DNA of 64,000 nt from Propionibacteriales bacterium (GTDB taxonomy: Bacteria; Actinomycetota; Actinomycetes; Propionibacteriales; Nocardioidaceae): NCBI GenBank assembly GCA_026392465.1, contig JAPLCA010000024.1, forward strand, positions 48,049-112,048. The letters run 5' to 3'. This document shows positions 36,854 through 45,443 of the stretch, one piece after another. The translations under genes were made by a program, and so were the position numbers. A model generated the notes under the pieces. The model saw only the letters and a list, made by a program, of their open reading frames with translations, was not told the DNA's origin and searched no databases. The stretch's first letter is position 1; each line of letters begins with the position of its first letter.

Positions 36854-37384
36854 ATGGCCGGCTCGAGCCGCGGCAACCCGAAGCTCGGCGACATCATCCG
36901 ATCGGTCGGCGTGCTCGGCGCCGGCCTGCTCGTCGTCTGGGCGGTGGCGCACCTGTTCTACGGCAACGCGCCGAAGGAGCCGCAGGTGCCGGCCGTGGAC
37001 TACGCCGCGGTGCTGCCGGGCGCCGAGCGCGAGACGGGCGCCGACCTGCTCGCGCCCGCGTCGCTGCCGGAGGGCTGGAAGGTGACGTCGTCGCGGGTGC
37101 GCGAGAAGGTGTGGAGCCTCGGCACGCTCACGGACGACCAGCGCTTCATCGGGATCCAGCAGGCGCCGGGAGCCGAGGAGGCCACGGTGGAGGAGCTGGT
37201 GCCGGGCAGCGAGCGTGTCGACCAGGTCGAGATCGGCGACCACACCTGGACGCGCTGGTCGTCACCCGACGACGAGACCACGTACTCGCGCGTGGTCCCG
37301 GGGCCGCAGCTGGACACGACCGCGGTCGTCACGAGCGACGTCGGGCGGACGGCGCTCGAGCGCTACGTCGCGTCGTTGTCCTGA
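36854..37384 (+). CDS. DUF4245 single-pass membrane protein
   Basis: The 176-residue protein has one N-terminal transmembrane helix (SVGVLGAGLLVVWAVAHLFY) and an extracytoplasmic domain (LLAPASLPEGWKVTSSRV, WTRWSSPDDETTYSRVV) of the DUF4245 family, function unknown. Position between glpX/mod and xseB matches Rv1100. GGAGG lies before ATG 36854. Its 3' end overlaps that of xseB by 22 bases tail to tail. Confidence 0.87.
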   Translation: MAGSSRGNPKLGDIIRSVGVLGAGLLVVWAVAHLFYGNAPKEPQVPAVDYAAVLPGAERETGADLLAPASLPEGWKVTSSRVREKVWSLGTLTDDQRFIGIQQAPGAEEATVEELVPGSERVDQVEIGDHTWTRWSSPDDETTYSRVVPGPQLDTTAVVTSDVGRTALERYVASLS

Positions 37385-37599
37385 GCCTCGTCCTCGCCGC
37401 GGGCAGCCCGGTCGAGACGCTCGCGTGCGCCGTCGAGCCAGCGCTGGCACACCGTCGCGAGCTGCTCGCCCCGCTCCCAGAGCGCGAGCGACTCCTCGAG
37501 GCCGACGCCGCCGGTCTCGAGCCGCTGCACGACGGACACCAGCTCCTCGCGGGCCTGCTCGTAGGAGAGGTCGAGGGCGGGGTCGGGCTCAGTCGGCAT
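37363..37599 (-). CDS. xseB: Exodeoxyribonuclease VII small subunit
   Basis: At 78 residues it is the right size for Xse[46 protein letters not shown] is the family signature. It forms a coiled coil that binds the large subunit. The ATG lies inside the 3' end of xseA (11-base overlap), so translation is coupled. The tail is acidic and overlaps the end of the DUF4245 gene. Confidence 0.95.
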   Translation of the reverse strand: MPTEPDPALDLSYEQAREELVSVVQRLETGGVGLEESLALWERGEQLATVCQRWLDGARERLDRAARGEDEAQDNDAT

Positions 37600-38803
37600 G
37601 CGGGGTCTCCTCGGTGCGGTCGGTCGTGACGTGGGCGCTGCCGTCGGCGAGGCGCACCACGAAGGCGGCGGGGACGTCGGCCACCGACGTCAGCACGTGC
37701 CCGTCGGCGGTCTGCGCGACGGCGTAGCCGCGCTCGAGGGTGGCGAGCGGCGACAGGGCCCGGACCCGGGCGAGGTGGTGCCCGACGGCGTCGTGCTCCC
37801 GGTCGAGCCGGTGCCGCAGCGCGCGGTCGGCGCGGTCGCGCAGGTGGGTGAGCGCGTCGTGCTGGGCATCGACGAGCACGTGCGGCGCTGCCAGCACCGG
37901 ACGTGATCGCAGCTGTGCCAGGCCGTGCGCCTCGCGCTCGACGAGGGTCGTGACCGCCCGGCGCAGCCACGTGCGCGCGTGAGCGAGCCGGTCCTGCTCC
38001 TCGGCGGCGTCGGGGACCACGCGCTTGGCGGCGTCGGTGGGGGTGGAGGCGCGGACGTCGGCGACGAGGTCGAGCAGGGGCGTGTCCTGCTCGTGCCCGA
38101 TGGCGCTGACCACGGGCACGCGGCAGGCGTGCACCGCCCGCACGAGCGACTCGTCGGAGAACGGCAGGAGGTCCTCGAGCGACCCGCCACCGCGCGCGAC
38201 GATGAGCACGTCGACCTGTGGCGCGAGCTCCTGCACGGCCGCCACGACGTCGCGCGCCGAGCCGGCACCCTGCATGAGGGCGTGGCGGACGACGAACCGT
38301 ACGCCCGGCCAGCGCAGCCGGGCGTTCTCGAGCACGTCGCGCTCGGCGGCGGAGGCGCGACCGGTGACCAGCCCGACGGTGCCGGGCAGGAACGGCAGCG
38401 GCTTCTTCAGCCGCGCGTCGAACAGTCCTTCGGCCGCGAGCAGCTGCTTGCGGCGTTCGAGCTGGGCGAGCAGCTCGCCCTCCCCGGCGGGTCGGATCTC
38501 GCGCACCTGCAGGGTGAGCGAGCCGTTCGGCTCGTAGAACTCCGGCTTGGCGTGCACGACCACCCGTGCGCCCTCGGTGACGGGCGCGGCCGACGCGTCG
38601 AGCACGGAGACGTGGCAGGTGGCGCGGATCGAGAGGGTGGCCCTCAGGTCGCGCAGCACCAGGAAGCACACGCCGGGACGTCGGGTCAGCTGCGCCACCT
38701 CGGCCTCGACCCAGATCGCCCCCAGCCGCCCCACCCACTGCCCGATCAGGGTCGACACCTGCCGCAGGGGCGCGGGGGAGTCCGCCGTCGTGTCGAGCGC
38801 CAT
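37589..38803 (-). CDS. xseA: Exodeoxyribonuclease VII large subunit
   Basis: The 404-residue nuclease degrades single-stranded DNA. It has an N-terminal OB domain ([24 protein letters not shown]), the catalytic region [44 protein letters not shown] and [29 protein letters not shown], and a long coiled coil. I start at ATG 38803 because homology begins there and TAGGCT ends seven bases before it; the longer frame runs through an intergenic palindrome. Confidence 0.95.
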   Translation of the reverse strand: MALDTTADSPAPLRQVSTLIGQWVGRLGAIWVEAEVAQLTRRPGVCFLVLRDLRATLSIRATCHVSVLDASAAPVTEGARVVVHAKPEFYEPNGSLTLQVREIRPAGEGELLAQLERRKQLLAAEGLFDARLKKPLPFLPGTVGLVTGRASAAERDVLENARLRWPGVRFVVRHALMQGAGSARDVVAAVQELAPQVDVLIVARGGGSLEDLLPFSDESLVRAVHACRVPVVSAIGHEQDTPLLDLVADVRASTPTDAAKRVVPDAAEEQDRLAHARTWLRRAVTTLVEREAHGLAQLRSRPVLAAPHVLVDAQHDALTHLRDRADRALRHRLDREHDAVGHHLARVRALSPLATLERGYAVAQTADGHVLTSVADVPAAFVVRLADGSAHVTTDRTEETPHAD

Positions 38804-38819
38804 GCGCCTCAGCCTAGGA

Positions 38820-38857
38820 GGTGGGAGATTCCCAGGTCGCCCTGGGAATCTCCCACC
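38820..38857. repeat. 17-bp perfect palindrome between xseA and ispH
   Basis: GGTGGGAGATTCCCAGG at 38820-38836 pairs exactly with 38841-38857 around a four-base loop. It lies just upstream of the -10 box of xseA in the divergent xseA-ispH region, so it cannot be a terminator for them. Similar but weaker pairs (GGGAATCTCACG and CCGTGAGATG) follow. Confidence 0.75.
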
Positions 38858-38982
38858 AGGCGCGGGAATCTCACGCGGGCCCGGAAAGCTCTCCGTGCTT
38901 CCGTGAGATGTCCGTGCCTGGCCTGCGCGGTCGGCAGCGCGCGGGGGTCGCGCCGACGGGCTCGCGGTCTGTCGCCGGTCGG

Positions 38983-38988
38983 TACGAT
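38983..38988 (+). promoter_or_regulatory. -10 box for leaderless ispH
   Basis: TACGAT ends six bases before ATG 38995. No ribosome-binding site follows it. Confidence 0.6.
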
Positions 38989-38994
38989 GCACCT

Positions 38995-39984
38995 ATGACG
39001 ACCCACGTGGACCTCGGCATGCCCCCCGTCGGTGGGAGCGTGCTCCTCGCCGACCCGCGCGGCTACTGCGCCGGCGTGGACCGCGCGGTCATCACCGTCG
39101 AGAAGGCGCTCGACCTCTACGGGGCGCCGGTGTACGTCCGCAAGCAGATCGTGCACAACAAGCACGTCGTGAACACCCTGGCCGAGCGCGGCGCGGTGTT
39201 CGTCGAGGAGCTCGACGAGGTGCCCGAGGGCGCCACGGTCGTGTTCTCCGCCCACGGCGTGTCGCCGATGGTGCACGAGCAGGCAGCCGAGCGCGGTCTG
39301 AAGACGATCGACGCCACGTGCCCGCTCGTCACGAAGGTGCACCACGAGGCCCGTCGGTTCGCCGCCGAGGACTACCGCATCCTCCTCATCGGGCACGCCG
39401 GTCACGAGGAGGTCGAGGGCACCGCCGGGGAGGCGCCCGAGCACATCACCCTCGTCGAGAGCCCGGACGACGTCGACGCGCTGGAGTTCCCCGAGGGGAC
39501 CCGGCTGTCGTGGCTCTCGCAGACCACGCTGAGCGTCGACGAGACCATGGAGACGGTCCGTCGGCTGCGCGAGAAGTTCCCGCAGCTGGAGGATCCGCCG
39601 TCCGACGACATCTGCTACGCCACGCAGAACCGCCAGGTCGCGGTCAAGGAGATCGCGAAGGACGCCGACCTCGTCATCGTCGTCGGCTCCTCGAACTCCT
39701 CGAACTCGGTGCGTCTGGTCGAGGTCGCGCTCGAGGCGGGCGCGTCGGCCTCCTACCGCATCGACGACGTCAGCGAGCTCCAGGAGGAGTGGCTCGACGG
39801 CGTCGAGACCGTCGGCGTCACGTCGGGCGCGTCGGTGCCTGACGACCTCGTCCAGGACGTCCTCACCTACCTCGCCGAGCACGGCCACCCCGACGCCGCG
39901 GCCGTCCGCACCGCCGACGAGACCCTCACCTTCGCCCTCCCGCCCGAGCTGCGCCGCGACATGAAGGCCGCCGGCAGGATCTGA
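38995..39984 (+). CDS. ispH: 4-Hydroxy-3-methylbut-2-enyl diphosphate reductase
   Basis: IspH makes isopentenyl and dimethylallyl diphosphate in the last step of the MEP pathway. The three cysteines binding the [4Fe-4S] cluster are C25 (PRGYCAG), C109 (DATCPLV) and C207 ([10 protein letters not shown]); [13 protein letters not shown] and [12 protein letters not shown] are also conserved. Length (329 residues) is normal. Upstream in-frame sequence is palindrome and ignored. A TACGAT box six bases before the ATG suggests leaderless expression. It corresponds to Rv1110. Confidence 0.97.
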   Translation: MTTHVDLGMPPVGGSVLLADPRGYCAGVDRAVITVEKALDLYGAPVYVRKQIVHNKHVVNTLAERGAVFVEELDEVPEGATVVFSAHGVSPMVHEQAAERGLKTIDATCPLVTKVHHEARRFAAEDYRILLIGHAGHEEVEGTAGEAPEHITLVESPDDVDALEFPEGTRLSWLSQTTLSVDETMETVRRLREKFPQLEDPPSDDICYATQNRQVAVKEIAKDADLVIVVGSSNSSNSVRLVEVALEAGASASYRIDDVSELQEEWLDGVETVGVTSGASVPDDLVQDVLTYLAEHGHPDAAAVRTADETLTFALPPELRRDMKAAGRI

Positions 39985-40092
39985 GACCGGCGTGTCGGGC
40001 AGATTCGCAGACGGACCAGTACGGCCGCTCTGCTCCTCGTCGGCGACGAGGAGTACTCGCGGGTCTCCGGATGGCACCGTGGCGACGGGCTG

Positions 40093-40890
40093 GTGCGCTG
40101 GGGGTCGGTGTCGAAGATCTTGACGGCCGGTCTCGCCCACGCGGTCGTCGCACGCGGGACGTGGACGTGGGAGACCACCGTGGACGACGTGCTGGGAGGC
40201 GGGTCGCCGATCGCCGTCGCCGAGCTCGTCCGGCACCGGTCGGGACTGCCGCGCACCGCCCCCGGGCAGAACCGCGAGCTGCTCGATCCCTATCGGCGCT
40301 GGACGCGCGAGCGGTTCGACCACGACGTGCTGCCCAAGCTCGATGTGCTCGTGGACCAGCACCGTCGAGTGGTGGGCGAGTACTCGAACCTCGGGTACGC
40401 GGTGCTGACACGGATGCTCGAGGAGGTCGACGGGCCGTGGATCGAGCAGGTCCGCGGGGCGCTCGTCGAGCCGGTCGGGCTCGACCCGGCCGCGTTCGAC
40501 GTCGCCCGCGCGACGGGTGAGCGTGACGAGGTCGTGGAGGCACTCAGCATCTGGAGCCGTCCGCTCGACGAGTGGGTGGTCGGCGACGGTCCCTTCGTGG
40601 GCGCGGCAGGCCTGGTCGCGCCGCTGCGGGACGTGGCCGAGCTCGTGCGGCGCACCGCCGACGGTGGGTTCCTCGACCCGCGGCATCAGCCGCACGCCTG
40701 GCGGGTCGAGGGGGACCTGGCCCTCCACACGGGCGCGCTCATGCGCTGCGGTGCCGTCGTCGCGTGGCGTCCCGACACGGGGACGGTCGGCGTCGCCAGT
40801 GCCGTCGGTGGCCGAGCGGCGTTCGCCGACCGACTGGCGAGCGCCACGCTCGACCGTCTGGTCGCCGAGGTCAGGCAGGAGCAGGGATGA
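40093..40890 (+). CDS. Serine hydrolase (beta-lactamase/DD-peptidase family), 5' end uncertain
   Basis: The frame contains the catalytic SxxK tetrad as GSVSKILTAGLAHAVV, a YSN motif (GEYSNLGYAVLTRMLEE) and a late HTG motif (ALHTGALMRCG), the pattern of class-C-like serine hydrolases. The only in-frame start, GTG 40093, leaves just four residues before SVSK, while relatives have about 40. The same frame reads TAALLLVGDEEYSRVSGWHR upstream and continues back to the ispH stop without a start codon, whereas GTG 39993 begins MSGRFADGPV in another frame. A one-base indel near 40,030 may have broken the N-terminus. Confidence 0.6.
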   Translation: MRWGSVSKILTAGLAHAVVARGTWTWETTVDDVLGGGSPIAVAELVRHRSGLPRTAPGQNRELLDPYRRWTRERFDHDVLPKLDVLVDQHRRVVGEYSNLGYAVLTRMLEEVDGPWIEQVRGALVEPVGLDPAAFDVARATGERDEVVEALSIWSRPLDEWVVGDGPFVGAAGLVAPLRDVAELVRRTADGGFLDPRHQPHAWRVEGDLALHTGALMRCGAVVAWRPDTGTVGVASAVGGRAAFADRLASATLDRLVAEVRQEQG

Positions 40891-41363
40891 GCGAGCAGCG
40901 ACGGGCCTGGCTGGCGGTGTGCGACGACGGCCTCGCCGTCGGCGACCCCTACCGCGACCACCTGCTGCTGACGTCCGACGGCGTCGCGCACCGTCGGCTC
41001 GACCTGGAGGCCGAGAAGATGGTCGACGAGGACACGTGGGCGTGGGGTGAGGTCGCCGACCTGCTGGTGTCCGCGCCGACGAGCCGCACGTCGAGACCCG
41101 GCCTCTGGGCCTTCCTGCGCTCCGCGGTCGCCGAGGCGACGGGCTGGGGCAGCACGCTCGCCTCGGCCGAGGTCGCGGTGCGGGTGGTCCTCGTCGACGG
41201 GACCGACGAGCTCCTCCTGCTCGACGGCCACACCGGCGCGGGCTACCCCGCCGGGGACCAGGAGCAGGCGCACGAGCTCCTTCGTCAGGTGCTCGACGAC
41301 CCGTCTCATATCCCCACGATTCGGAACGTCATCGCCCGATCTGACGCGCCGGACGGGCGATGA
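40887..41363 (+). CDS. Hypothetical protein whose C-terminus is encoded by a palindromic element
   Basis: The 158-residue product starts MSEQRRAWLAVCDDGLAVGD and overlaps the serine hydrolase stop (ATGA). The middle is rich in Leu, Val and Asp (VAVRVVLVDGTDELLLLDGHTG) and resembles nothing I can name. The last 17 residues (SHIPTIRNVIARSDAPDGR region) come from the CGTCATCGCCCG palindrome at 41312, so the original C-terminus was probably replaced when the element landed. It is likely translated with the hydrolase. Confidence 0.55.
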   Translation: MSEQRRAWLAVCDDGLAVGDPYRDHLLLTSDGVAHRRLDLEAEKMVDEDTWAWGEVADLLVSAPTSRTSRPGLWAFLRSAVAEATGWGSTLASAEVAVRVVLVDGTDELLLLDGHTGAGYPAGDQEQAHELLRQVLDDPSHIPTIRNVIARSDAPDGR

Positions 41364-41378
41364 CGTTCCGAAACGGGG
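41312..41378. repeat. CGTCATCGCCCG palindrome, copy 3, inside a CDS end
   Basis: CCCCACGATTCGGAACGTCA at 41312 onward is mirrored by TGACGTTCCGAAACGGGG near 41378, with two mismatches. It contains the stop codon of the hypothetical gene (41361-41363) and lies between two converging genes. It differs from copies 1 and 2 by GGAACG in place of GGTACG. Confidence 0.8.
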
Positions 41379-41400
41379 GGACTTCCGTGCCGGGCGGGAC

Positions 41401-43233
41401 TCAGCGTCGGCGGTCCGGCCTGACGACCAGCGCCGTGCCGCCACCGCGTCGTTCGGGCTCGGCGACGGCGGTGAGCCGGCCGCGGCGGTCCTGCTCGATC
41501 GCGGCCACCGCGCCGATCTCCGCCTGCGACGTGAACGCGTCGCCCGAGGGCGTCAGCTGCTGGCCGAAGGGGGCGAGCAGGCCGCCGTACTGCTCGATGA
41601 ACGCGGGCTCAGCGGGCGTGACGGCCGCGTTGCGCTGCGAGGCACGCGGTGCGGCGACCGCCTGTGGCAGCGTCATGCCGAGGTCGATGCGGTTGACCAG
41701 CACCTGCAGCACGGTCGTGATGATGGTGGCGCCGCCGGGCGACCCGACCACGTACTTCACGCGGCCGCGGTCGAGCACGATCGTCGGCGACATCGACGAG
41801 CGCGGCCGCTTGCCCGGCTCGATCCGGTTCGGGTCCTTCGGGTCGTACACGGCGGTGAAGTCGGTGAGCTCGTTGTTGAGCAGGAACCCGCGCCCCGGCA
41901 CCGTGATCGCCGAGCCGCCGGTCTGCTCGATGGTGAGCGTGTAGGAGGCGGCGTTGCCCCACCGGTCGACGACCGAGAGGTGGGTCGTGGAGATGTTCTC
42001 GGTGTCTGGCTTCTCCTCCGCGGCCCGGGTGCTGCAGGGGCCGCCGTCGAGCGCGCCCGCCGCCACCGGCCGCTGCGACGCCTGCGTGGGGTCGATGGTG
42101 CAGGCGCGCGAGTCGGCGAAGCGCTGGCTGAGCAGGGTGCGGACGGGGACGTCGGGGACGTCGCCCACGTACGCCGCGCGGTCGGCGAACGCCCGTGCCG
42201 ACGCCTCGAGGAACAAGTGCAGCGACGAGCCGAGACGGGCACCACCGCCGAGACGGTAGCCCTCGAGGATGTTCAGCGCCTCGCCCACCGCGATGCCGCC
42301 CGACGACGACGGTGCCATGCCGTACACGTCGAGACCGCGGTACCGCGCGTGGGTCGGTGCCTGGCGGTCGACCCGGTACGTCGCGAGGTCGCGCTCGGTC
42401 ATCGAGCCGGGCGGGGCCGGCAGGTCGGAGGACGGGTCCTTCGGCGGCGCCTGGACCGTGCGCGCGACGTCGCGCGCGACGGACCCGGTGTAGAAGGCGC
42501 GCGGCCCCTGCGCCGCGATCAGCGACAGCGTGCGGGCCAGCTCGGGGTTGCGGAAGGTGCTGCCGACCTGGGGCGCGTCGCCGCCGGGCAGGAACAGTCG
42601 GGCGGTGTCGGGGAAGGCCGCGAACCGGTCCTTGTTGTCGAGCGTCTGGCTGCGGAACGTCCGGTCGACCGTGAAGCCCCGCTCGGCCAGCCGGATCGAG
42701 GGGGCGAGTGCCTGGCGCAGCGACCAGCGGCCGTGGTCGCGCAGGGCGGCCTCCCAGGTGGCCGGCGTGCCGGGCACGCCGACCGCGACCCCGGACGAGA
42801 CGAGCTCGGGCGTGAAGCGGTACGGCTTGCCGGTGGACGGGTCGATGAACGCGTCGCGCGTGATGCCCGCCGGGGCCGTCTCGCGACCGTCGATGGTGCT
42901 GACCTTCTTGCGCTTGGCGTCGTAGTAGACGAAGTAGCCGCCCCCGCCGACGCCTGCGCTGTACGGCTCGGTCACGCCGAGCGCGGAGGCCGTGGCGACC
43001 GCGGCGTCGGCCGCGTTGCCGCCGCGCCGCAGCACCTCCAGCCCCACCTTCGAGGCCTCCGCGTCGACGGACGCCACGGCACCGCCCGACCCGTAGGCGG
43101 TCGGCGATGCGACGGGCGGCCGGGACGGACGCGGTCCGGCGTCGGCGGACGTCGTGGCGGCCACGAGCGCGGTGGCCGCGAGGGCCCCCGCGGCGAGCCC
43201 GGTCACAGCGCGGACGGTCGGTCGTGCGGTCAT
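41401..43233 (-). CDS. ggt: Secreted gamma-glutamyltransferase
   Basis: The 610-residue protein has an N-terminal signal peptide (VTGLAAGALAATALVAATTSADA), the large-subunit region GGNAADAAVATASALGVTEPYSAGVGGGGYFVYYD, and the autocleavage site with catalytic threonine in ISTTHLSVVDRWGNAASYT; FLLNNELTDF and RPRSSMSPTIVL follow. It cleaves gamma-glutamyl bonds of glutathione-like compounds; in an actinobacterium the substrate may be poly-gamma-glutamate, imported glutathione or antibiotics. ATG 43233 has GGAAGAGG upstream. It is transcribed opposite to its neighbours. Confidence 0.94.
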   Translation of the reverse strand: MTARPTVRAVTGLAAGALAATALVAATTSADAGPRPSRPPVASPTAYGSGGAVASVDAEASKVGLEVLRRGGNAADAAVATASALGVTEPYSAGVGGGGYFVYYDAKRKKVSTIDGRETAPAGITRDAFIDPSTGKPYRFTPELVSSGVAVGVPGTPATWEAALRDHGRWSLRQALAPSIRLAERGFTVDRTFRSQTLDNKDRFAAFPDTARLFLPGGDAPQVGSTFRNPELARTLSLIAAQGPRAFYTGSVARDVARTVQAPPKDPSSDLPAPPGSMTERDLATYRVDRQAPTHARYRGLDVYGMAPSSSGGIAVGEALNILEGYRLGGGARLGSSLHLFLEASARAFADRAAYVGDVPDVPVRTLLSQRFADSRACTIDPTQASQRPVAAGALDGGPCSTRAAEEKPDTENISTTHLSVVDRWGNAASYTLTIEQTGGSAITVPGRGFLLNNELTDFTAVYDPKDPNRIEPGKRPRSSMSPTIVLDRGRVKYVVGSPGGATIITTVLQVLVNRIDLGMTLPQAVAAPRASQRNAAVTPAEPAFIEQYGGLLAPFGQQLTPSGDAFTSQAEIGAVAAIEQDRRGRLTAVAEPERRGGGTALVVRPDRRR

Positions 43234-43369
43234 GGTGCAGCCTCTTCCCCCGAGGACGGCCCGGTGCGGGCCTGGTCCGCCCCACGGTAGGCAGCAGGTC
43301 GGACACGGGCAACTGCTCCACCGTGGTGGTGGCGCGGCCCTACGCTGGGTCCGACACCAGGAGGACGCC

Positions 43370-43810
43370 GTGAACGAGCTGCACCTGACGACCACGCTGG
43401 AGCCGCGCGGCCCCGCTGCGGCGATTGTCCTGTCCGACGAGCAGGTCGCCGCGCTCGGTGACGCGAAGGCCTTCCCCGTGGCGGTGACGATCGGTGGTTC
43501 GACCGCTCGTCTGCGGCTCGCCCGCATGGGCGGGGAGAATCTCGTCGGCCTCAGCAAGGCGGCGCGTGCCGAGCTCGGGGTCGAGGTGGGTCAGGTGGTC
43601 GAGGTGGTGCTGCGCCCCGACGACGCGCCACGCGAGGTCGAGGTGCCTGCCGCCCTCGCCGAGGCGCTCGACGCCGCCGGCCTGCGCGCCACCTTCGACG
43701 CCCTGGCACCGTCGCGACGCAAGGAGCACGCCCGCGGCGTGGCCGACGCGAAGGGCGACGACACCCGGGCTCGTCGCGTGCAGAAGGTGCTCGACGCGCT
43801 CAGTGGCTGA
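43370..43810 (+). CDS. DUF1905 / YdeI-OmpD-associated family protein
   Basis: The 146-residue protein has an N-terminal DUF1905 barrel (NELHLTTTLEPRG, ARLRLARMGGENLVGLSKAARAELGVEVGQVVEVVL) and a C-terminal YdeI-like helical motif (RKEHARGVADAKGDDTRARRVQKVLDAL). Such proteins are widespread and functionally undefined. GTG 43370 follows AGGAGG at a good distance. Upstream frame residues are spurious. The 3' end overlaps the methyltransferase pseudogene tail to tail by 11 bases. Confidence 0.85.
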   Translation: MNELHLTTTLEPRGPAAAIVLSDEQVAALGDAKAFPVAVTIGGSTARLRLARMGGENLVGLSKAARAELGVEVGQVVEVVLRPDDAPREVEVPAALAEALDAAGLRATFDALAPSRRKEHARGVADAKGDDTRARRVQKVLDALSG

Positions 43811-44533
43811 GCGTCGCGACGATCGTGAAGCTGGCGGCCAGCCGCTCTGGCCGGTCGGTGAGCCGGTGCTCGCCCGGGTGGTCAGGGTGTGGCGACATGA
43901 ACCCGGGCAGCGGGACCCAGGGGACGGAGTCGTGCTCGAGGACGGTCTCCAACGTCATCCCGTGGGCGAGGAGCGCGGTGAGGATCTCGGCGAGGCCGTG
44001 CGACCACTCGTGCGACGGCAGCCCGGGCAGCGAGTGGTCGTCGGGGTCGACGTAGGAGGCGGTGTCGCTGAAGACCAGCGGCTCCAGGTGCTCGGCGTAG
44101 GGGTAGACCAGCTCGATCCGCCCGTCGACGACCTCGAGCGTGCCGAGCATCGGGTGGCAGTCGCGGAACACCAGACGTCCGCCCGGGCGCAGCAGCGCCG
44201 CCACGGTGGCCGCCCACCGGTCGATGCTCGGCAGCCAGCACACCGCGCCGATGCCGGTGTAGACGACGTCGAACGCGGCGCGTCCGAGGACGTCGGGGGC
44301 GGCGTGCACGTCGGACTCCACGTAGGTGATGTCGGCTCCCACGTCGCGGGCGAGACGTCGGGCCTCGGCGAGGGACGCGGGGGAGAGGTCGAGGCCGGTG
44401 ACGCGTCCGCCGAGCCGGTGCAGGCTGAGCGTGTCGGTGCCGATGTGGCACTGCAGGTGCACGGCGTCGAGGCGGCGTGCCGCGCGGCACGGCTGTCCCA
44501 CATGGCCCGGTTGAGCCGTTGGTAGTCCTCCAC
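43800..44533 (-). pseudogene. SAM-dependent methyltransferase with an internal deletion and frameshift
   Basis: From GTG 44533 the frame begins VEDYQRLNRAMWDSRAARHAA, the expected N-terminus of this methyltransferase family, but in the next frame the protein continues RLDAVHLQCHIGTDTLSLHRLGGRVTGLDLSPASL through to FTIVATLSH at 43800. The segment of about 25-30 residues that normally separates the two is missing and the frame has shifted near 44,480. Downstream motifs (VVYTGIGAVCWLP, GGRLVFRDCHPM) are intact. The shorter frame from ATG 44501 alone would lack the N-terminal cap. Confidence 0.75.
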
Positions 44534-44534
44534 G

Positions 44535-44984
44535 TCAGCGCGCCCGGCGGGTGCGGCGCGGGTGGTGCGGGTCGAGCAGGATGCGCGCGACAATCGTCAG
44601 CAGGGCGAGGCCGTGGCCCACGAGGAGCGTGACGCCGCGGTCGATCGTGCCGGTGAGCGTGCGACCGAACCAGCCGGTGCCCTCCGGGAGACCGGCGACC
44701 TCGACCGCGTCGGGCGACAGCGCCGCCGCGAGCCCCACGCACACGACGAGCAGGATCGGCGGCAGCACGCCCGCGGGCAGCAGCGATCGGACGTCGATCG
44801 CGAGCGGGACGGTGACCGCCGTGAGCACGAAGCCCACCGAGAACACGGCACCGAGCCGGCCGTCGGTGGTGACGTCGAGCAGCGTGACGAGCAGGAGCGC
44901 GACGAACGCGAGGAGGATCGTCCGGCGGGCCCCGACGTCGTTGGGGGCCAGCCCGACGCGTGCGGTTGCCACGGTGGCGGCCAT
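44535..44984 (-). CDS. DUF6542-type membrane protein
   Basis: The 149-residue protein has four hydrophobic segments (RRTILLAFVALLLVTLLDV, LGAVFSVGFVLTAVTVPLAI, LPPILLVVCVGLAAALS, LLVGHGLALLTIVARILL) and a basic tail. A protein of this type lies between ispH and ychF in mycobacteria (Rv1111c) and the family DUF6542 is the best match; function unknown. TAGCGT ends seven bases before ATG 44984. It is followed at one base by the methyltransferase pseudogene. Confidence 0.75.
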   Translation of the reverse strand: MAATVATARVGLAPNDVGARRTILLAFVALLLVTLLDVTTDGRLGAVFSVGFVLTAVTVPLAIDVRSLLPAGVLPPILLVVCVGLAAALSPDAVEVAGLPEGTGWFGRTLTGTIDRGVTLLVGHGLALLTIVARILLDPHHPRRTRRAR

Positions 44985-45056
44985 GGACCTGACGCTAGGC
45001 CATGACGCCGACAGAACGGTGGCAACGCGCTGGAACGACGGGCGTCGAGCCCGCTC

Positions 45057-45389
45057 TCAGGCGTGACCGGGGGACCCGCCGGCCACGGTGTAGCTCCAGA
45101 GCTCGCTGTGCGAGGCGACCGGCTTGGGCTCCTCGCCGCCGGCGCGCTCGGACTCCGAGCGGTGCCCGTGCGCGAACGCCGGGGACTGCAGCCACGCCTG
45201 GAACGACTCCTCGTCGCGCCAGCGGGTGACGACGAGCCACTGCTCGCGGTCGTCGGTCGGCTTGAGCAGCTCGAAGCCCTCGAACCCCTCCGACCCGTCC
45301 ACGGCGCCGGCGCGGGCCGCGAACCGGTGCGCCAGCTCGTCGCCGTTCTCGGCGGGGACGGTGATCGCGTTGATCTTGATGACGGTCAT
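45057..45389 (-). CDS. Antibiotic-biosynthesis-monooxygenase-like (heme oxygenase type) protein
   Basis: This 110-residue dimeric alpha/beta-barrel protein has the MhuD/HmoA layout: VIKINAITVPAENGDELAHRFAARAG, GFEGFELLKPTDDREQWLVVTRWRDEESFQAWLQSPAF, then HSELWSYTV. Relatives degrade heme to release iron; the Asn7-Trp66-like pair of MhuD may correspond to N and W here but was not aligned. The frame upstream of ATG 45389 is spurious. It is divergent from the acetyltransferase pair. Confidence 0.85.
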   Translation of the reverse strand: MTVIKINAITVPAENGDELAHRFAARAGAVDGSEGFEGFELLKPTDDREQWLVVTRWRDEESFQAWLQSPAFAHGHRSESERAGGEEPKPVASHSELWSYTVAGGSPGHA

Positions 45390-45443
45390 GGGCCCATCGT
45401 CGCACCGGCGTCCACCCCGGCGGGGCGTGGATAGGGTCGACGC

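Noticed and set aside
38804..38992. 63-residue N-terminal extension of XseA from GTG 38992
   Set aside because: It translates the palindrome and the ispH promoter; XseA homology starts at ATG 38803, which has its own -10 box.
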